The position numbers and the translations under genes are program-made. Positions 7,655 through 15,730 of a DNA stretch of 64,000 bases are shown here, piece after piece. The DNA lies in contig NZ_JYLN01000011.1 of assembly GCF_001439735.1 (NCBI RefSeq), positions 114,366 to 178,365 on the forward strand, given 5' to 3'. Within the stretch, counting starts at the first letter, position 1; every line of letters begins with the position of its first letter. Origin of the DNA: Pseudomonas paralactis. Lineage in GTDB: Bacteria > Pseudomonadota > Gammaproteobacteria > Pseudomonadales > Pseudomonadaceae. The notes under the pieces were generated by a model that saw only the letters and a program-made list of their open reading frames with translations, had not been told where the DNA came from and ran no database searches.

Positions 7655-8669
7655 CGCACGACATTTCCTGAAGCCGCACCCGGTATTCACCGGGCGTTGC
7701 ATTAAACCAGCGGCGAAACGCGCGGAAGAAGTTGCTGGGGTCGGCGAACCCCAGCAGGTAGGCAATTTCCAGCAAGGTCATGTTCGGCTGCGCCAGGTAT
7801 TGTTCGGCCAGCTCACGGCGGGTGTCATCGAGCAAGGCCTGGAAGCTGGTGCCCTCCTCCTGCAAACGTCTTTGCAAGGTACGCTGGGACAGATGCAGTG
7901 TCTGGGCCACCACTTCGCGTTTGGGCTCCCCCTGGGGCAGCAGACGGCACAACACCTGTCGCGCATTATGGGTAACGCGACTTTCGGAGAAACGCGCCAG
8001 GTATTCACCGGCAAAACGGTCATGCAATAGCGCCATGGCCTCGTTGGCCGTGGGCAGCGGTGCATCCATATCGGCTTGCTCGAAGATCAGCGCGTCATAG
8101 GGCGCATTGAATTGCAGCGGCGCATGGAAGGCCTGCTTGTACGGTGCCAGGTCCGCCGGTTGATCGCCCTGCAGCAGCACCTTGCGCGGTTGCAGGGTCC
8201 GCCCGGTAAGCCAGCCGCACAGCGCCAACGCGCTGGCCAGCGAGGCTTCGGCGCTTTGCCGGGTCGGCGGCAAGTGATCGCCATGCACTGTCAGAATCAA
8301 CGCATAGCCTTCGGGCAAGAGTCGGAAGCTCAAGTCGGCGCTTTCGGCAATGATGCGCTGGTAGCGCACCAATCGCATAAAGCCTTCAGCCAGGGTGTTG
8401 CTGGACATCAGCGCATAACCGGCAACATGGAACGAGGCCGGACGCACCACCTTGCCCATGTTCAAGCCAATCGCCGGGTTGCCTGACACCTCCACCGCCC
8501 GCTGCCATAGGCGAGTCATGGAGTCCTGGGGAAAACGCGCGTCCGGGTCACTGAGGGCGGCATAGTCCAGGCCCAGTTGCTTGAACAAGGCACGGCAATC
8601 CAGGCCGTCCATTTCCAACGCCTTGACTATCCCCATCGCCCAGCTTGCAGAAGTTGTTCGTTCGCTCAT
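7611..8669 (-). CDS. AraC-family regulator with arabinose-binding-like N-terminal domain
   Basis: This 352-residue transcription factor has an N-terminal ligand-binding region of the long AraC type (residues about 20-205, as in OruR/ArgR-like pseudomonad regulators) and two C-terminal helix-turn-helix motifs (VVAQTLHLSQRTLQRRL and MTLLEIAYLLGFADPSNFFRAFRRW, within residues about 235-330). The last 44 bases overlap the convergent trkH end. The regulated gene is unknown; there is no divergent metabolic partner except the small DUF962 gene at 8831. It begins at ATG 8669. Confidence 0.85.
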   Translation of the reverse strand: MSERTTSASWAMGIVKALEMDGLDCRALFKQLGLDYAALSDPDARFPQDSMTRLWQRAVEVSGNPAIGLNMGKVVRPASFHVAGYALMSSNTLAEGFMRLVRYQRIIAESADLSFRLLPEGYALILTVHGDHLPPTRQSAEASLASALALCGWLTGRTLQPRKVLLQGDQPADLAPYKQAFHAPLQFNAPYDALIFEQADMDAPLPTANEAMALLHDRFAGEYLARFSESRVTHNARQVLCRLLPQGEPKREVVAQTLHLSQRTLQRRLQEEGTSFQALLDDTRRELAEQYLAQPNMTLLEIAYLLGFADPSNFFRAFRRWFNATPGEYRVRLQEMSCVSGARMPEYTAQIR

Positions 8670-8830
8670 GGCGTCTTCTTATTGAAAGCAGGCTCAAACG
8701 GCAGCCAGGAAGCCAAGGATACTAAAGTGGCATCTATTGTCACTGGCTCTTGCCACTGATCACTCTAGACTCAAATAAGCTCCCCGCCGAACAGCTGTTG
8801 GGCGGCACAACAACCAGAGGGTCCGCCGCC

Positions 8831-9142
8831 GTGGAAAACACCCGAAAATTCAACAGCTTTGCCGAGTTCTACCCGTACTACCTGAGCGAACACGGCAACA
8901 GCACCTGCCGGCGCTTGCACTTTATCGGCACCACCCTGGTGATCGGTATCCTCGCATATGCCATCGGCCGGGGGTCACTGCTCCTGTTGCTGGCCTTGCC
9001 GATTGCAGGCTACACCTTCGCCTGGATAGGCCATTTCTTTTTTGAAAAGAACCGCCCGGCGACCTTTCAGCACCCGTTCTACAGCTTGCTGGGGGATTTT
9101 GTGATGTACCGCGACATGATCCTGGGCAAGGTACCGTTCTAA
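8831..9142 (+). CDS. DUF962/Mpo1-like membrane protein
   Basis: This 103-residue protein has two hydrophobic helices in the middle and the conserved His-rich pattern of DUF962: YYLSEHGNSTCRRLHFIGT, then GHFFFEKNRPATFQHP and LLGDFVMYRDM. Yeast Mpo1 of this family is an Fe(II)-dependent 2-hydroxy fatty acid dioxygenase (alpha-oxidation); the bacterial role is not established. I chose GTG 8831 (VENTRKFNSFAEFY) because the family homology starts there and AGAGG precedes it; the ATG at 8750 would add 27 poorly conserved residues. Confidence 0.75.
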   Translation: MENTRKFNSFAEFYPYYLSEHGNSTCRRLHFIGTTLVIGILAYAIGRGSLLLLLALPIAGYTFAWIGHFFFEKNRPATFQHPFYSLLGDFVMYRDMILGKVPF

Positions 9143-9170
9143 ATAAACGCCTATTGCAAACTTGCTCCCT

Positions 9171-9270
9171 GTAGGAGCGAGCTAGCTCGCGAAGCTCTCA
9201 CAGACACCGCTGGCAACCTGACGCACTGCGTTATCGTTGACGCTTTTCGCGAGCAAGCTCGCTCCTACAG
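9171..9270. repeat. REP doublet, GTAGGAGC family
   Basis: Inverted copies of GTAGGAGCGAGC(T)AGCTCGCGAA and its complement are separated by about 55 bases. This is a second REP family in the window, also seen at 51853-51952. The left copy has a changed base (GCTAGCTC instead of GCTTGCTC). Confidence 0.85.
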
Positions 9271-9405
9271 TCTTTGAGGATAAAAATGGGCAAGACAGTC
9301 CAGATAAAAGTCTTTTTGTCATTTACGGTGCTGTATCCTGCCAAGGCTTTTTGAGAGCGCGCAATCACCTGCGATTGAAAACAGACCTTGCGAGGAGCGA
9401 CGACG

Positions 9406-9534
9406 ATGCACGAGATACCTAATCTCCCCTTCCCAAGCCTGCACCCAACAGAGCAGCCAACACCGCAACAGGCCAGCAACAAGCAGCCTGAGACCAAAGA
9501 CGCAAAACCAGTCGACAGCAAACGCCGAGACTGA
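9406..9534 (+). CDS. Small Pro/Gln-rich protein (42 aa)
   Basis: This short frame begins MHEIPNLPFPSLHPTEQ and ends in a charged tail (DAKPVDSKRRD). It has a well-placed ribosome binding site (GAGGAG, 8 bases before the ATG). It is hydrophilic, with no membrane segment or Cys, and probably disordered. A perfect 11-bp inverted repeat follows. I do not recognise a function; the good RBS and codon use support it being a gene. Confidence 0.5.
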   Translation: MHEIPNLPFPSLHPTEQPTPQQASNKQPETKDAKPVDSKRRD

Positions 9535-9550
9535 CGCCGTACCAGACCGT

Positions 9551-9580
9551 GTGGAAAGCGCACCTTTGAGCGCTTTCCAC
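9551..9580. repeat. Perfect inverted repeat between two small genes
   Basis: GTGGAAAGCGC and GCGCTTTCCAC form an 11-bp stem around an 8-base loop, 16 bases after the 42-residue gene and 28 bases before the 60-residue gene. No T-run follows, so it may be an mRNA-stabilising or processing hairpin, or a weak terminator. Confidence 0.7.
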
Positions 9581-9608
9581 ACTGCCTGAATCATTCGAGA
9601 TACTCATC

Positions 9609-9791
9609 ATGACCACGACCCTTCCCGATACGCCGGACGCCGCCGTGCTCGACGCTGCCTTGCAGATGGTCGAAGTCTGGAACCGCCTCAGTGCAGACAA
9701 GCAAGCCACACTGCTCAAGCGCTTCGGCACCCAGGAAAACGCCCTGGCAGCCCTGGTGACGACCCAACTGCTGGCGCCTGCCCAAGCCTGA
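9609..9791 (+). CDS. Small hypothetical protein (60 aa)
   Basis: This 60-residue acidic to neutral protein starts MTTTLPDTPDAAVLDAALQM and is predicted to be mostly helical (VLDAALQMVEVWNRLSADKQATLLKRF). There is no signal peptide, Cys or recognisable domain. It follows the 42-residue gene in the same direction and may be co-transcribed with it. Function unknown. Confidence 0.55.
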   Translation: MTTTLPDTPDAAVLDAALQMVEVWNRLSADKQATLLKRFGTQENALAALVTTQLLAPAQA

Positions 9792-9894
9792 TGCTCCTTT
9801 GATCTGAGGTTTTACATTTTTGCCGCCCTGCCCGGCCTGTGCGCCGGTATCATTAGCAGCCTATCTTTACCTGCTGCGACAGTGGACCTCTCCC

Positions 9895-11091
9895 ATGCCT
9901 GATACCCAACGACCCATGGCCGTGACGCTGCAAGTCGTTTCCATCGTGCTGTTTACCTTTATCGGCTACCTGAATATCGGCATCCCCCTGGCCGTATTGC
10001 CGGGCTATGTGCATAGCCAATTGGGCTATGGCGCCGTGATCGCCGGGCTGGTGATCAGCGTGCAATACCTGGCGACCCTGTTGAGCCGCCCCTATGCCGG
10101 CAAGATTATCGACAACCTGGGCAGCAAGCGCGCGGTGCTGATCGGCCTGGTGGGCTGCGGTTTAAGTGGCGTATTCATGTTGCTGGCGGCGTGGTTTTCC
10201 AGCCTGCCGGCTGTGAGCCTGGGCAGCCTGTTGATCGGTCGACTGGTGCTGGGCAGCGCCGAAAGCCTGGTGGGGTCAGGTGCAATCGGCTGGGGCATCG
10301 GCCGTGTCGGCGCGGCGAACACCGCCAAAGTCATCTCCTGGAACGGTATCGCCAGCTACGGCGCGCTGGCGGTCGGCGCACCGCTGGGGGTGCTGTTGGT
10401 CAGCCGGTTCGGGTTGTGGAGCATGGGCGTAAGTATCATTCTGCTCGCCGTGCTGGGCGTGCTGCTGGCCTGGAAAAAACAAGCCGCGCCAATTGTGCCC
10501 GGTGTACGTCTGCCGTTCATGAATGTGCTGGGCCGTGTGTTGCCCCATGGTTGCGCGCTGGCGCTGGGCTCCATCGGCTTTGGCACTATCGCCACCTTTA
10601 TCACCCTGTACTACACCACCCAGCACTGGGATAACGCGGTGTGGGCCTTAAGCCTGTTCGGCGCCAGTTTTATCGGCGCACGTTTGCTGTTTGGCAATTT
10701 GATCAACCGCATTGGCGGCTTTCGCGTCGCGATTGCCTGCCTGTCGGTGGAAGTGCTCGGCCTGCTGTTGCTGTGGCTGGCGCCGGATGCCCAACTGGCG
10801 CTGGCGGGTGCGGCGTTGAGCGGCTTCGGCTTTTCCCTGGTATTCCCGGCGCTTGGGGTAGAGGCGGTCAACCTGGTCCCGGCCTCCAGCCGTGGCTCGG
10901 CGGTGGGCGCTTATTCGCTGTTTATCGACTTGTCTCTGGGCATCACCGGGCCGCTGGCGGGCGCGGTGGCGGCAGGCTTCGGCTTTGCTTCGATCTTTCT
11001 GTTCGCCGCCCTGGCAGCTCTCGCCGGCTTGCTGCTGAGTCTGTACCTGTACCGTCAGGCACCCAAGGCGCGGGAAACGCGCGACGCCTAG
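9895..11091 (+). CDS. MFS transporter, YhhS-like
   Basis: This 398-residue, 12-helix major facilitator protein has an MFS loop 2-3 motif variant (AGKIIDNLGSKRAVLIG) and a SRPYAG segment before it, as in the YhhS/UPF0226 group. The substrate is unknown; relatives have been linked to export of sugars or herbicides. The start at 9895 (MPDTQRPMAV) is preferred to 9820, whose extra 25 residues look non-homologous. The stop overlaps that of the convergent arfB gene by four bases. Confidence 0.85.
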   Translation: MPDTQRPMAVTLQVVSIVLFTFIGYLNIGIPLAVLPGYVHSQLGYGAVIAGLVISVQYLATLLSRPYAGKIIDNLGSKRAVLIGLVGCGLSGVFMLLAAWFSSLPAVSLGSLLIGRLVLGSAESLVGSGAIGWGIGRVGAANTAKVISWNGIASYGALAVGAPLGVLLVSRFGLWSMGVSIILLAVLGVLLAWKKQAAPIVPGVRLPFMNVLGRVLPHGCALALGSIGFGTIATFITLYYTTQHWDNAVWALSLFGASFIGARLLFGNLINRIGGFRVAIACLSVEVLGLLLLWLAPDAQLALAGAALSGFGFSLVFPALGVEAVNLVPASSRGSAVGAYSLFIDLSLGITGPLAGAVAAGFGFASIFLFAALAALAGLLLSLYLYRQAPKARETRDA

Positions 11092-11501
11092 AAGTCGACC
11101 TTGCCGCGCCCGGCCTTGATGCTGCCGCGCTTGGTCTTGGATTCCAGGCGGCGCTTCTTCGAGCCCAGGGTGGGCTTGGTCGGGCGGCGCTTTTTCTCGA
11201 CCTTGGTGGCGCTCTGGATCAACTCCACCAGGCGCTCCAACGCATCGGCGCGGTTCTGCTCCTGAGTACGGTATTGCTGGGCCTTGAGCACCAGCACACC
11301 TTCGCTGGTAATACGGCTGTCGCGCAGCGCGAGCAGGCGCTCCTTGTAGAACTGCGGCAATGACGATGCCGGAATGTCAAAACGCAGGTGCACTGCGCTC
11401 GACACCTTGTTGACGTTCTGACCACCGGCGCCCTGGGCGCGGATAGCGGTCAGCTCGATCTCAGCGTCGGGCAGGTGCACATTGTTGGAAATTACCAGCA
11501 T
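11088..11501 (-). CDS. arfB: Alternative ribosome-rescue factor ArfB (YaeJ)
   Basis: This 137-residue protein is a small class-I release-factor homologue that hydrolyses peptidyl-tRNA on ribosomes stalled without a stop codon. The catalytic GGQ is at residues 26-28 (AQGAGGQNVNKVSSAVHLR). The C-terminal tail is very basic (KKRRPTKPTLGSKKRRLESKTK), as needed to enter the empty mRNA channel. Length matches E. coli ArfB (140). The pentapeptide-repeat gene ends 12 bases upstream on the same strand, so the two may be co-transcribed. Confidence 0.93.
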   Translation of the reverse strand: MLVISNNVHLPDAEIELTAIRAQGAGGQNVNKVSSAVHLRFDIPASSLPQFYKERLLALRDSRITSEGVLVLKAQQYRTQEQNRADALERLVELIQSATKVEKKRRPTKPTLGSKKRRLESKTKRGSIKAGRGKVDF

Positions 11502-11513
11502 CAATCAAAAACC

Positions 11514-12197
11514 TTAAGCAACGGACAAGCCCAACTCGGACAACAACATCGACGCCTGGGCTTTGGAAATCACGGCGCCTTTGAACAGTTTGGCATCATT
11601 GAGGCGAAAACCGCTCAAATCTGCACCGCGCAAGTCGGCACCCGCGAAATTGGCACCGTTGATGCGGGCATGTGCGAGGCTGCAGTTGACCAGTTCAGCC
11701 TTGCGAAAGTCCGTATCCGACAAGTCGCTGTCGGAAAAGTCCAGATTATTGAGCTCGGTTCGGGCAAACGACAGTCCGGATAAAAAGGCACTATTGAGCA
11801 GGGTTTCGCTGAAGCTCAGCCCCAGTGACGCACAATGGGTAAAATTGGCGCCCGTCAGCTTGCATTGGGTGAAATTGGCCTGGGACAGTTTGCTGCGCTG
11901 CCAGCGGGTGTTGTTCAGGTCGCAACTGTGGAACTGCGCCTCCAGCAGGTTGGCCGCTTCGAAAATTGCGAGGCTGGCGCGGCAGTTTTTCCACTGAGTC
12001 CCTTCCAGTCGAGAACCGAGAAACGAGGTCTGGACCAGGGTACAGCGCTCGAATATCCAGTGATCCAGTGCCATGCGCGACAGATCGACGCCGCTCAAAT
12101 CCACTCCGATCAAGCGCAAGGGGCCACTGTGCTGGTCGATCAAGTCTTCCAGCTCATCGCGCTGCAACGCGCCATCGGCAATGTCGGTGTGTTGCAT
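11514..12197 (-). CDS. Pentapeptide-repeat protein
   Basis: This 227-residue protein is almost wholly built of A(D/N)LXX-type repeats from about residue 25 to 210 (for example ANFTQCKLTGANFTHC, GADLRGADLSGFRL), which fold as a right-handed quadrilateral beta-helix. Some members (Qnr, MfpA) mimic DNA and protect gyrase, but most have no known role, and I see nothing here that proves gyrase binding. The start at 12197 (MQHTDIADG) has GGAGG just upstream. It lies directly before arfB on the same strand. Confidence 0.82.
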   Translation of the reverse strand: MQHTDIADGALQRDELEDLIDQHSGPLRLIGVDLSGVDLSRMALDHWIFERCTLVQTSFLGSRLEGTQWKNCRASLAIFEAANLLEAQFHSCDLNNTRWQRSKLSQANFTQCKLTGANFTHCASLGLSFSETLLNSAFLSGLSFARTELNNLDFSDSDLSDTDFRKAELVNCSLAHARINGANFAGADLRGADLSGFRLNDAKLFKGAVISKAQASMLLSELGLSVA

Positions 12198-12255
12198 GGG
12201 GCCTCCGGGCACACTGGCAAAAAAGAGGGGGCGATTCTAACCTGCCCATGCCCAC

Positions 12256-12285
12256 AAAAAACCCGGCACGGCGCCGGGTTTTCTG
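12256..12285 (-). terminator. Intrinsic terminator of the amino acid permease
   Basis: On the minus strand AAAACCCGGC and GCCGGGTTTTTT form a strong stem followed by T, just after the permease stop at 12300. Confidence 0.88.
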
Positions 12286-12299
12286 TATGTGGAAAGGTC

Positions 12300-13721
12300 C
12301 TACTCCAGAACCGGACCCGCTGTGCCAATAGCTGGCCGCGCCGTGCGTTTGTTCTTGATCCAGTAACACACCGCCATGAACGCCACCCACACCGGGATCG
12401 CATACACCGACACCTGAATCCCCGGCATCATCAGCATGATCACCAGGATAAACACTACGAACGCCAGGCAAATGTAGTTTCCATACGGATACCACAGCGC
12501 CTTGAACAAGGGCACCTGGCCGGTGCGGTTCATGTGCTGGCGGAACTTGAAGTGCGAGAAGCTGATCATTGCCCAGTTGATCACCAGCGTAGCCACCACC
12601 AGCGACATCAGCAGTTCAAGCGCGTTATGGGGCATCAGGTAGTTCATCAGCACCGCCACCAGGGTGATCGCCGCCGAGGCCAGAATCGAACGCACTGGCA
12701 CGCCGCGCTTGTCGATTTTGGCCAGGGCCTTGGGCGCGTCGCCCTGCTCGGCCATGCCCAGCAACATGCGGCTGTTGCAGTAGGTGCCGCTGTTGTACAC
12801 CGACAGCGCCGCCGTCAGTACCACAAAGTTGAGGATATGCGCGGCGGTGTTGCTGCCCAGCATCGAGAACACCTGCACGAACGGGCTGCCGCTGTAGGCA
12901 TCGCCGGAGGCGTTGAGGGTCGCCAGCAGGCTGTCCCACGGCGTCAACGACAACAGCACCACCAGGGCACCGATGTAGAAAATCAGGATGCGGTAGATCA
13001 CCTGATTGATCGCCTTGGGGATCACGGTGCGTGGCTGATCGGCTTCAGCGGCGGTGAAACCGAGCATTTCCAGGCCGCCGAACGAGAACATGATGATCGC
13101 CATGGCCATCACCAAGCCGCCCACGCCGTGGGGGAAGAACCCGCCGTGGTCCCACAGGTTGCTCACCGAGGCTTGCGGGCCGCCACTGCCGCTGACCAGC
13201 AGGTAGCTGCCCAGGGCAATCATGCCGACGATCGCCACCACCTTGATGATGGCAAACCAGAACTCCGCTTCACCGAAGACCTTGACGTTAGCCAGGTTGA
13301 TCACATTGATCAGCACGAAGAAGGCCGCCGCAGAGACCCAGGTCGGAATCTCCGGCCACCAGTAGTGCACGTATTTGCCGACAGCGGTCAGCTCCGACAT
13401 ACCCACCAGAATGTAGAGAATCCAGCAGTTCCAGCCCGACAGAAAACCGGCGAAACCGCCCCAGTACTTGTGGGCAAAATGGCTGAAGGAGCCGGCGACC
13501 GGCTCCTCGACGATCATCTCGCCAAGCTGGCGCATGATCATGAAGGCGATAAAGCCGCAGATCGCATAGCCCAGGATCATCGACGGGCCAGCGGATTTGA
13601 GCACCCCGGCCGAGCCCAGGAACAGGCCGGTGCCGATAGCGCCACCGAGGGCGATCAACTGGATATGCCGATTTTTCAGGCCGCGTTTCAGCTCGCCTGA
13701 GGAGGAATGGGTTCCACTCAT
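12300..13721 (-). CDS. aroP: Amino acid permease, AroP-like
   Basis: This 473-residue, 12-helix APC-family permease carries the N-terminal signature LKRGLKNRHIQLIALGGAIG and GTGLFLGSAGVL. E. coli AroP/PheP have the same opening and length and import Phe, Tyr and Trp. The segment MIMRQLGEMIVEEPVAGSFS and the SVYNSGTYCNSRMLLGMA region also fit the AroP/GabP/ProY subfamily. Aromatic specificity is the best guess; proline or GABA cannot be excluded without alignment. The start is ATG 13721, not the upstream one at 13739. Confidence 0.78.
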   Translation of the reverse strand: MSGTHSSSGELKRGLKNRHIQLIALGGAIGTGLFLGSAGVLKSAGPSMILGYAICGFIAFMIMRQLGEMIVEEPVAGSFSHFAHKYWGGFAGFLSGWNCWILYILVGMSELTAVGKYVHYWWPEIPTWVSAAAFFVLINVINLANVKVFGEAEFWFAIIKVVAIVGMIALGSYLLVSGSGGPQASVSNLWDHGGFFPHGVGGLVMAMAIIMFSFGGLEMLGFTAAEADQPRTVIPKAINQVIYRILIFYIGALVVLLSLTPWDSLLATLNASGDAYSGSPFVQVFSMLGSNTAAHILNFVVLTAALSVYNSGTYCNSRMLLGMAEQGDAPKALAKIDKRGVPVRSILASAAITLVAVLMNYLMPHNALELLMSLVVATLVINWAMISFSHFKFRQHMNRTGQVPLFKALWYPYGNYICLAFVVFILVIMLMMPGIQVSVYAIPVWVAFMAVCYWIKNKRTARPAIGTAGPVLE

Positions 13722-14368
13722 GAAAAGGGTCTCACGCAAGGTTTGAGAAGGTGAATGCAGGTTGCTGCTTGAATTACCGACTCAAGCAGCGCCGCTCAAA
13801 CCCCGGCGCAGGCACCAGGAGTACAGCGTTTTTCTAACGGTCATGCGTCACCTGTTTGTTTTTATCTGTGACGAAATCGAACCCGTCCGGCTCGTGGCCA
13901 GGCGGAGTGATCAGGGGGATCAAACCCTGAGGTCTTGGCCTTTTGCGTGGGTACGCAAGGAGGGTCACAGTAAAACGCGGCGCATTGTACACCGCTCGAC
14001 AGCTTCGGCACGCCCCAACAGAGTGCACGCGACAAACTGTCAGCTAATCCTTACAGCCACAAACGGGTCAAGCGCATCGGGGCAGATGCGTAAACTTATC
14101 GTTACGTGGCGGAAACACTGCTTTACAGCCAGGTTTTTCGGACAGCCAACGGAAATTTGTCGGAAGGAAAATTCTGGATAATCGGTTCAGCCAATTTGCT
14201 GTTTTTTCTGAATAAAAAATAACCCACGAAAAACAGAAGAAAAAATCCAAATGAAACCGTGTCAATAAATTTTTTGCATTTTGAAACACTCTCTTCTAGG
14301 TTCTTTCCACTTGCCCGCGAAGCCCGGGGGCAAGCCGTTCTCAATCAACGTCCTCTAGGAGATACACC
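13722..14368. other. Intergenic region upstream of permease and peptide gene
   Basis: This 647-base gap lies between the divergent permease and the 45-residue peptide gene. It is GC-rich on the left and clearly AT-rich from about 14190 to 14290. A hairpin with arms CTTGCCC (14310-14316) and GGGGCAAG (14327-14334) sits 35 bases before the peptide start and may be a leader structure. A frame at 13762-14181 has no RBS or protein-like composition. Promoters for both flanking genes must be here but were not resolved. Confidence 0.5.
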
Positions 14369-14506
14369 ATGCAAGCACTGGAAAAAGACCTGGAAACCGA
14401 ACTGCAACTCGACGATTGGTTTGAAGCGCCGACCCATGAGGCCGCCGTTGAAATGATGCAAGCCGATGCCGTTGTGCCTTTCGGCACCGCGATGTGGCCT
14501 TTCTAA
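14369..14506 (+). CDS. 45-residue peptide, candidate precursor
   Basis: This short gene encodes a 45-residue peptide with an acidic helical N-terminal part (MQALEKDLETELQLDDWFEA), a middle PTHEAAVEMM and a C-terminal hydrophobic end VVPFGTAMWPF. An AGGAG ribosome binding site lies 8 bases upstream. The stop is 73 bases before the M29/NicX-like gene, with which it appears to form a two-gene unit. An acidic leader-like half and a short aromatic/Pro C-terminus are typical of precursors of ribosomally made, modified peptides, but no known modifying-enzyme family is adjacent. I do not recognise the family; the precursor role is inference. Confidence 0.6.
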   Translation: MQALEKDLETELQLDDWFEAPTHEAAVEMMQADAVVPFGTAMWPF

Positions 14507-14579
14507 TACCCGGCAGGCATCCGGCAGGTGCTGTGCACGGCACCTGCCCCCTTACCCAAGGCACAGAAGGACACCCGTC

Positions 14580-15539
14580 ATGGACAAGGCCCGCGCCGTC
14601 GAACACTTTCTCTACTACCTGGCTCACCACCCGGCCCTCCAGGGCCTGAGTCGCCCCACCGTGCTGCTGGGCCATACCGAGCGCTACGATGCCATCGCCC
14701 AGGCCATCACCCACGGCAGCGCCGCACGTTTCAACTTCCAGGTACAACGCCTGGATGTGGCCGCCAGTGACGCCCTGACCCAAGCCATTGAAGCCTGCGA
14801 TCTGTATCTGTTTCTCTACGATTCCTCCACCCTGCCCAACCCGCGCGCCGAAGGCCCGGACTTTATTCGTGCCCTGCAAGGCGTGATGGCAGAACACTGG
14901 AAGAAATCCCTGCTGTTCAAGGATTACGGCGACTACTTCTACGACACCTTCAGCGTCGCACCGCAACGCATTGCCGACCTCAACGCCACGCTGATCCGGC
15001 GCATGTCCCAGGCCAACGTGCTGAGCTTTACCGACAAGCACGGTTCGCGCCTGGAAGCGCCGATGAGCAGCATCAAGAAGTGGACCAATATCAACGGCGT
15101 CGGCAACCACGACCTGGCGCCCGGCGAAATCGCCACCCACAGCGAAGCCATCAACGGCCAGGTGCGGTTTGTCGGCACCTTCCTCAGCACCATTCCGTTT
15201 GCGCGCAAATACGGCGTGCTGCAATCTCCGCTGGAACTGTGGATAGAGAACTCGACCATTTGCAGCGTAGCCAGCGACGTGCCGGGGCTGGCGGATGACT
15301 TCAACAAGTATTTGAATGCCAACCCGTCCAATCGCCGGGTGGAAGAACTTGGGATCGGCACCAATGAAGGGGTCAAGGATCTGTACGCGCGCAATGCCGG
15401 GTTCGAGGAGCGCCATTGCGGCTTGCACCTGGGTTTGGGTGGCGGGCAGAAAGGCAGTCATCACCTGGACTTGATCTTTGCCAGTGGGGTGCTGGCGCTG
15501 GATGACAAGCCGGTGTTTGATGGCGCCTTTGCCTTTTAA
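14580..15539 (+). CDS. M29/NicX-like metal-dependent enzyme
   Basis: This 319-residue protein has the metal-site pattern of the peptidase M29 fold: GEIATHSEAINGQVRFVGTF, then ELGIGTNEG, HCGLHLGLGGG and HHLDLI. The H-H-L-D segment matches the His-x-Asp ligands of M29 aminopeptidases and of NicX, the Fe(II) 2,5-dihydroxypyridine dioxygenase that shares this fold. It may therefore be an aminopeptidase or a ring-opening dioxygenase. The start at ATG 14580 has AAGGA eight bases upstream; the earlier ATG at 14466 lies inside the peptide gene. Its only neighbour in the unit is the 45-residue peptide, which may be its substrate. Confidence 0.75.
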   Translation: MDKARAVEHFLYYLAHHPALQGLSRPTVLLGHTERYDAIAQAITHGSAARFNFQVQRLDVAASDALTQAIEACDLYLFLYDSSTLPNPRAEGPDFIRALQGVMAEHWKKSLLFKDYGDYFYDTFSVAPQRIADLNATLIRRMSQANVLSFTDKHGSRLEAPMSSIKKWTNINGVGNHDLAPGEIATHSEAINGQVRFVGTFLSTIPFARKYGVLQSPLELWIENSTICSVASDVPGLADDFNKYLNANPSNRRVEELGIGTNEGVKDLYARNAGFEERHCGLHLGLGGGQKGSHHLDLIFASGVLALDDKPVFDGAFAF

Positions 15540-15564
15540 AAATCATAGACGTGTAGAGATCCCG

Positions 15565-15653
15565 GTGGGAGCTGGCTTGCCTGCGATAGCGGTGTGTCAG
15601 TCACCTTTTTACTAACTGACCCACCGCTATCGCGGGCAAGCCCGGCTCCCACA
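15565..15653. repeat. REP doublet, GTGGGAGC family
   Basis: Inverted REP copies lie between the convergent M29-like gene and rluB. The right arm is the variant GCGGGCAAGCCCGGCTCCCAC. Confidence 0.88.
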
Positions 15654-15681
15654 GTTGATTGCATTTCAAATGTAGATCGCA

Positions 15682-15713
15682 AAAAAAACGCCAACCCTAG
15701 GGTTGGCGTTTTT
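15682..15713 (-). terminator. Intrinsic terminator of rluB
   Basis: AAACGCCAACCC and GGGTTGGCGTTT pair perfectly; on the minus strand the stem is followed by eight T, which suits rluB. The T-run on the plus side is shorter but could also stop the opposing transcript. Confidence 0.9.
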
Positions 15714-15730
15714 GTGCAGCGCTTAACGCA

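Noticed and set aside
11835..13700. Long plus-strand frame opposite aroP and the pentapeptide gene
   Set aside because: His/Gln-rich composition typical of antisense to membrane proteins; no homology recognised.
13762..14181. 139-codon frame upstream of the peptide gene
   Set aside because: Lies in a promoter region with no RBS and changing base composition; not protein-like.
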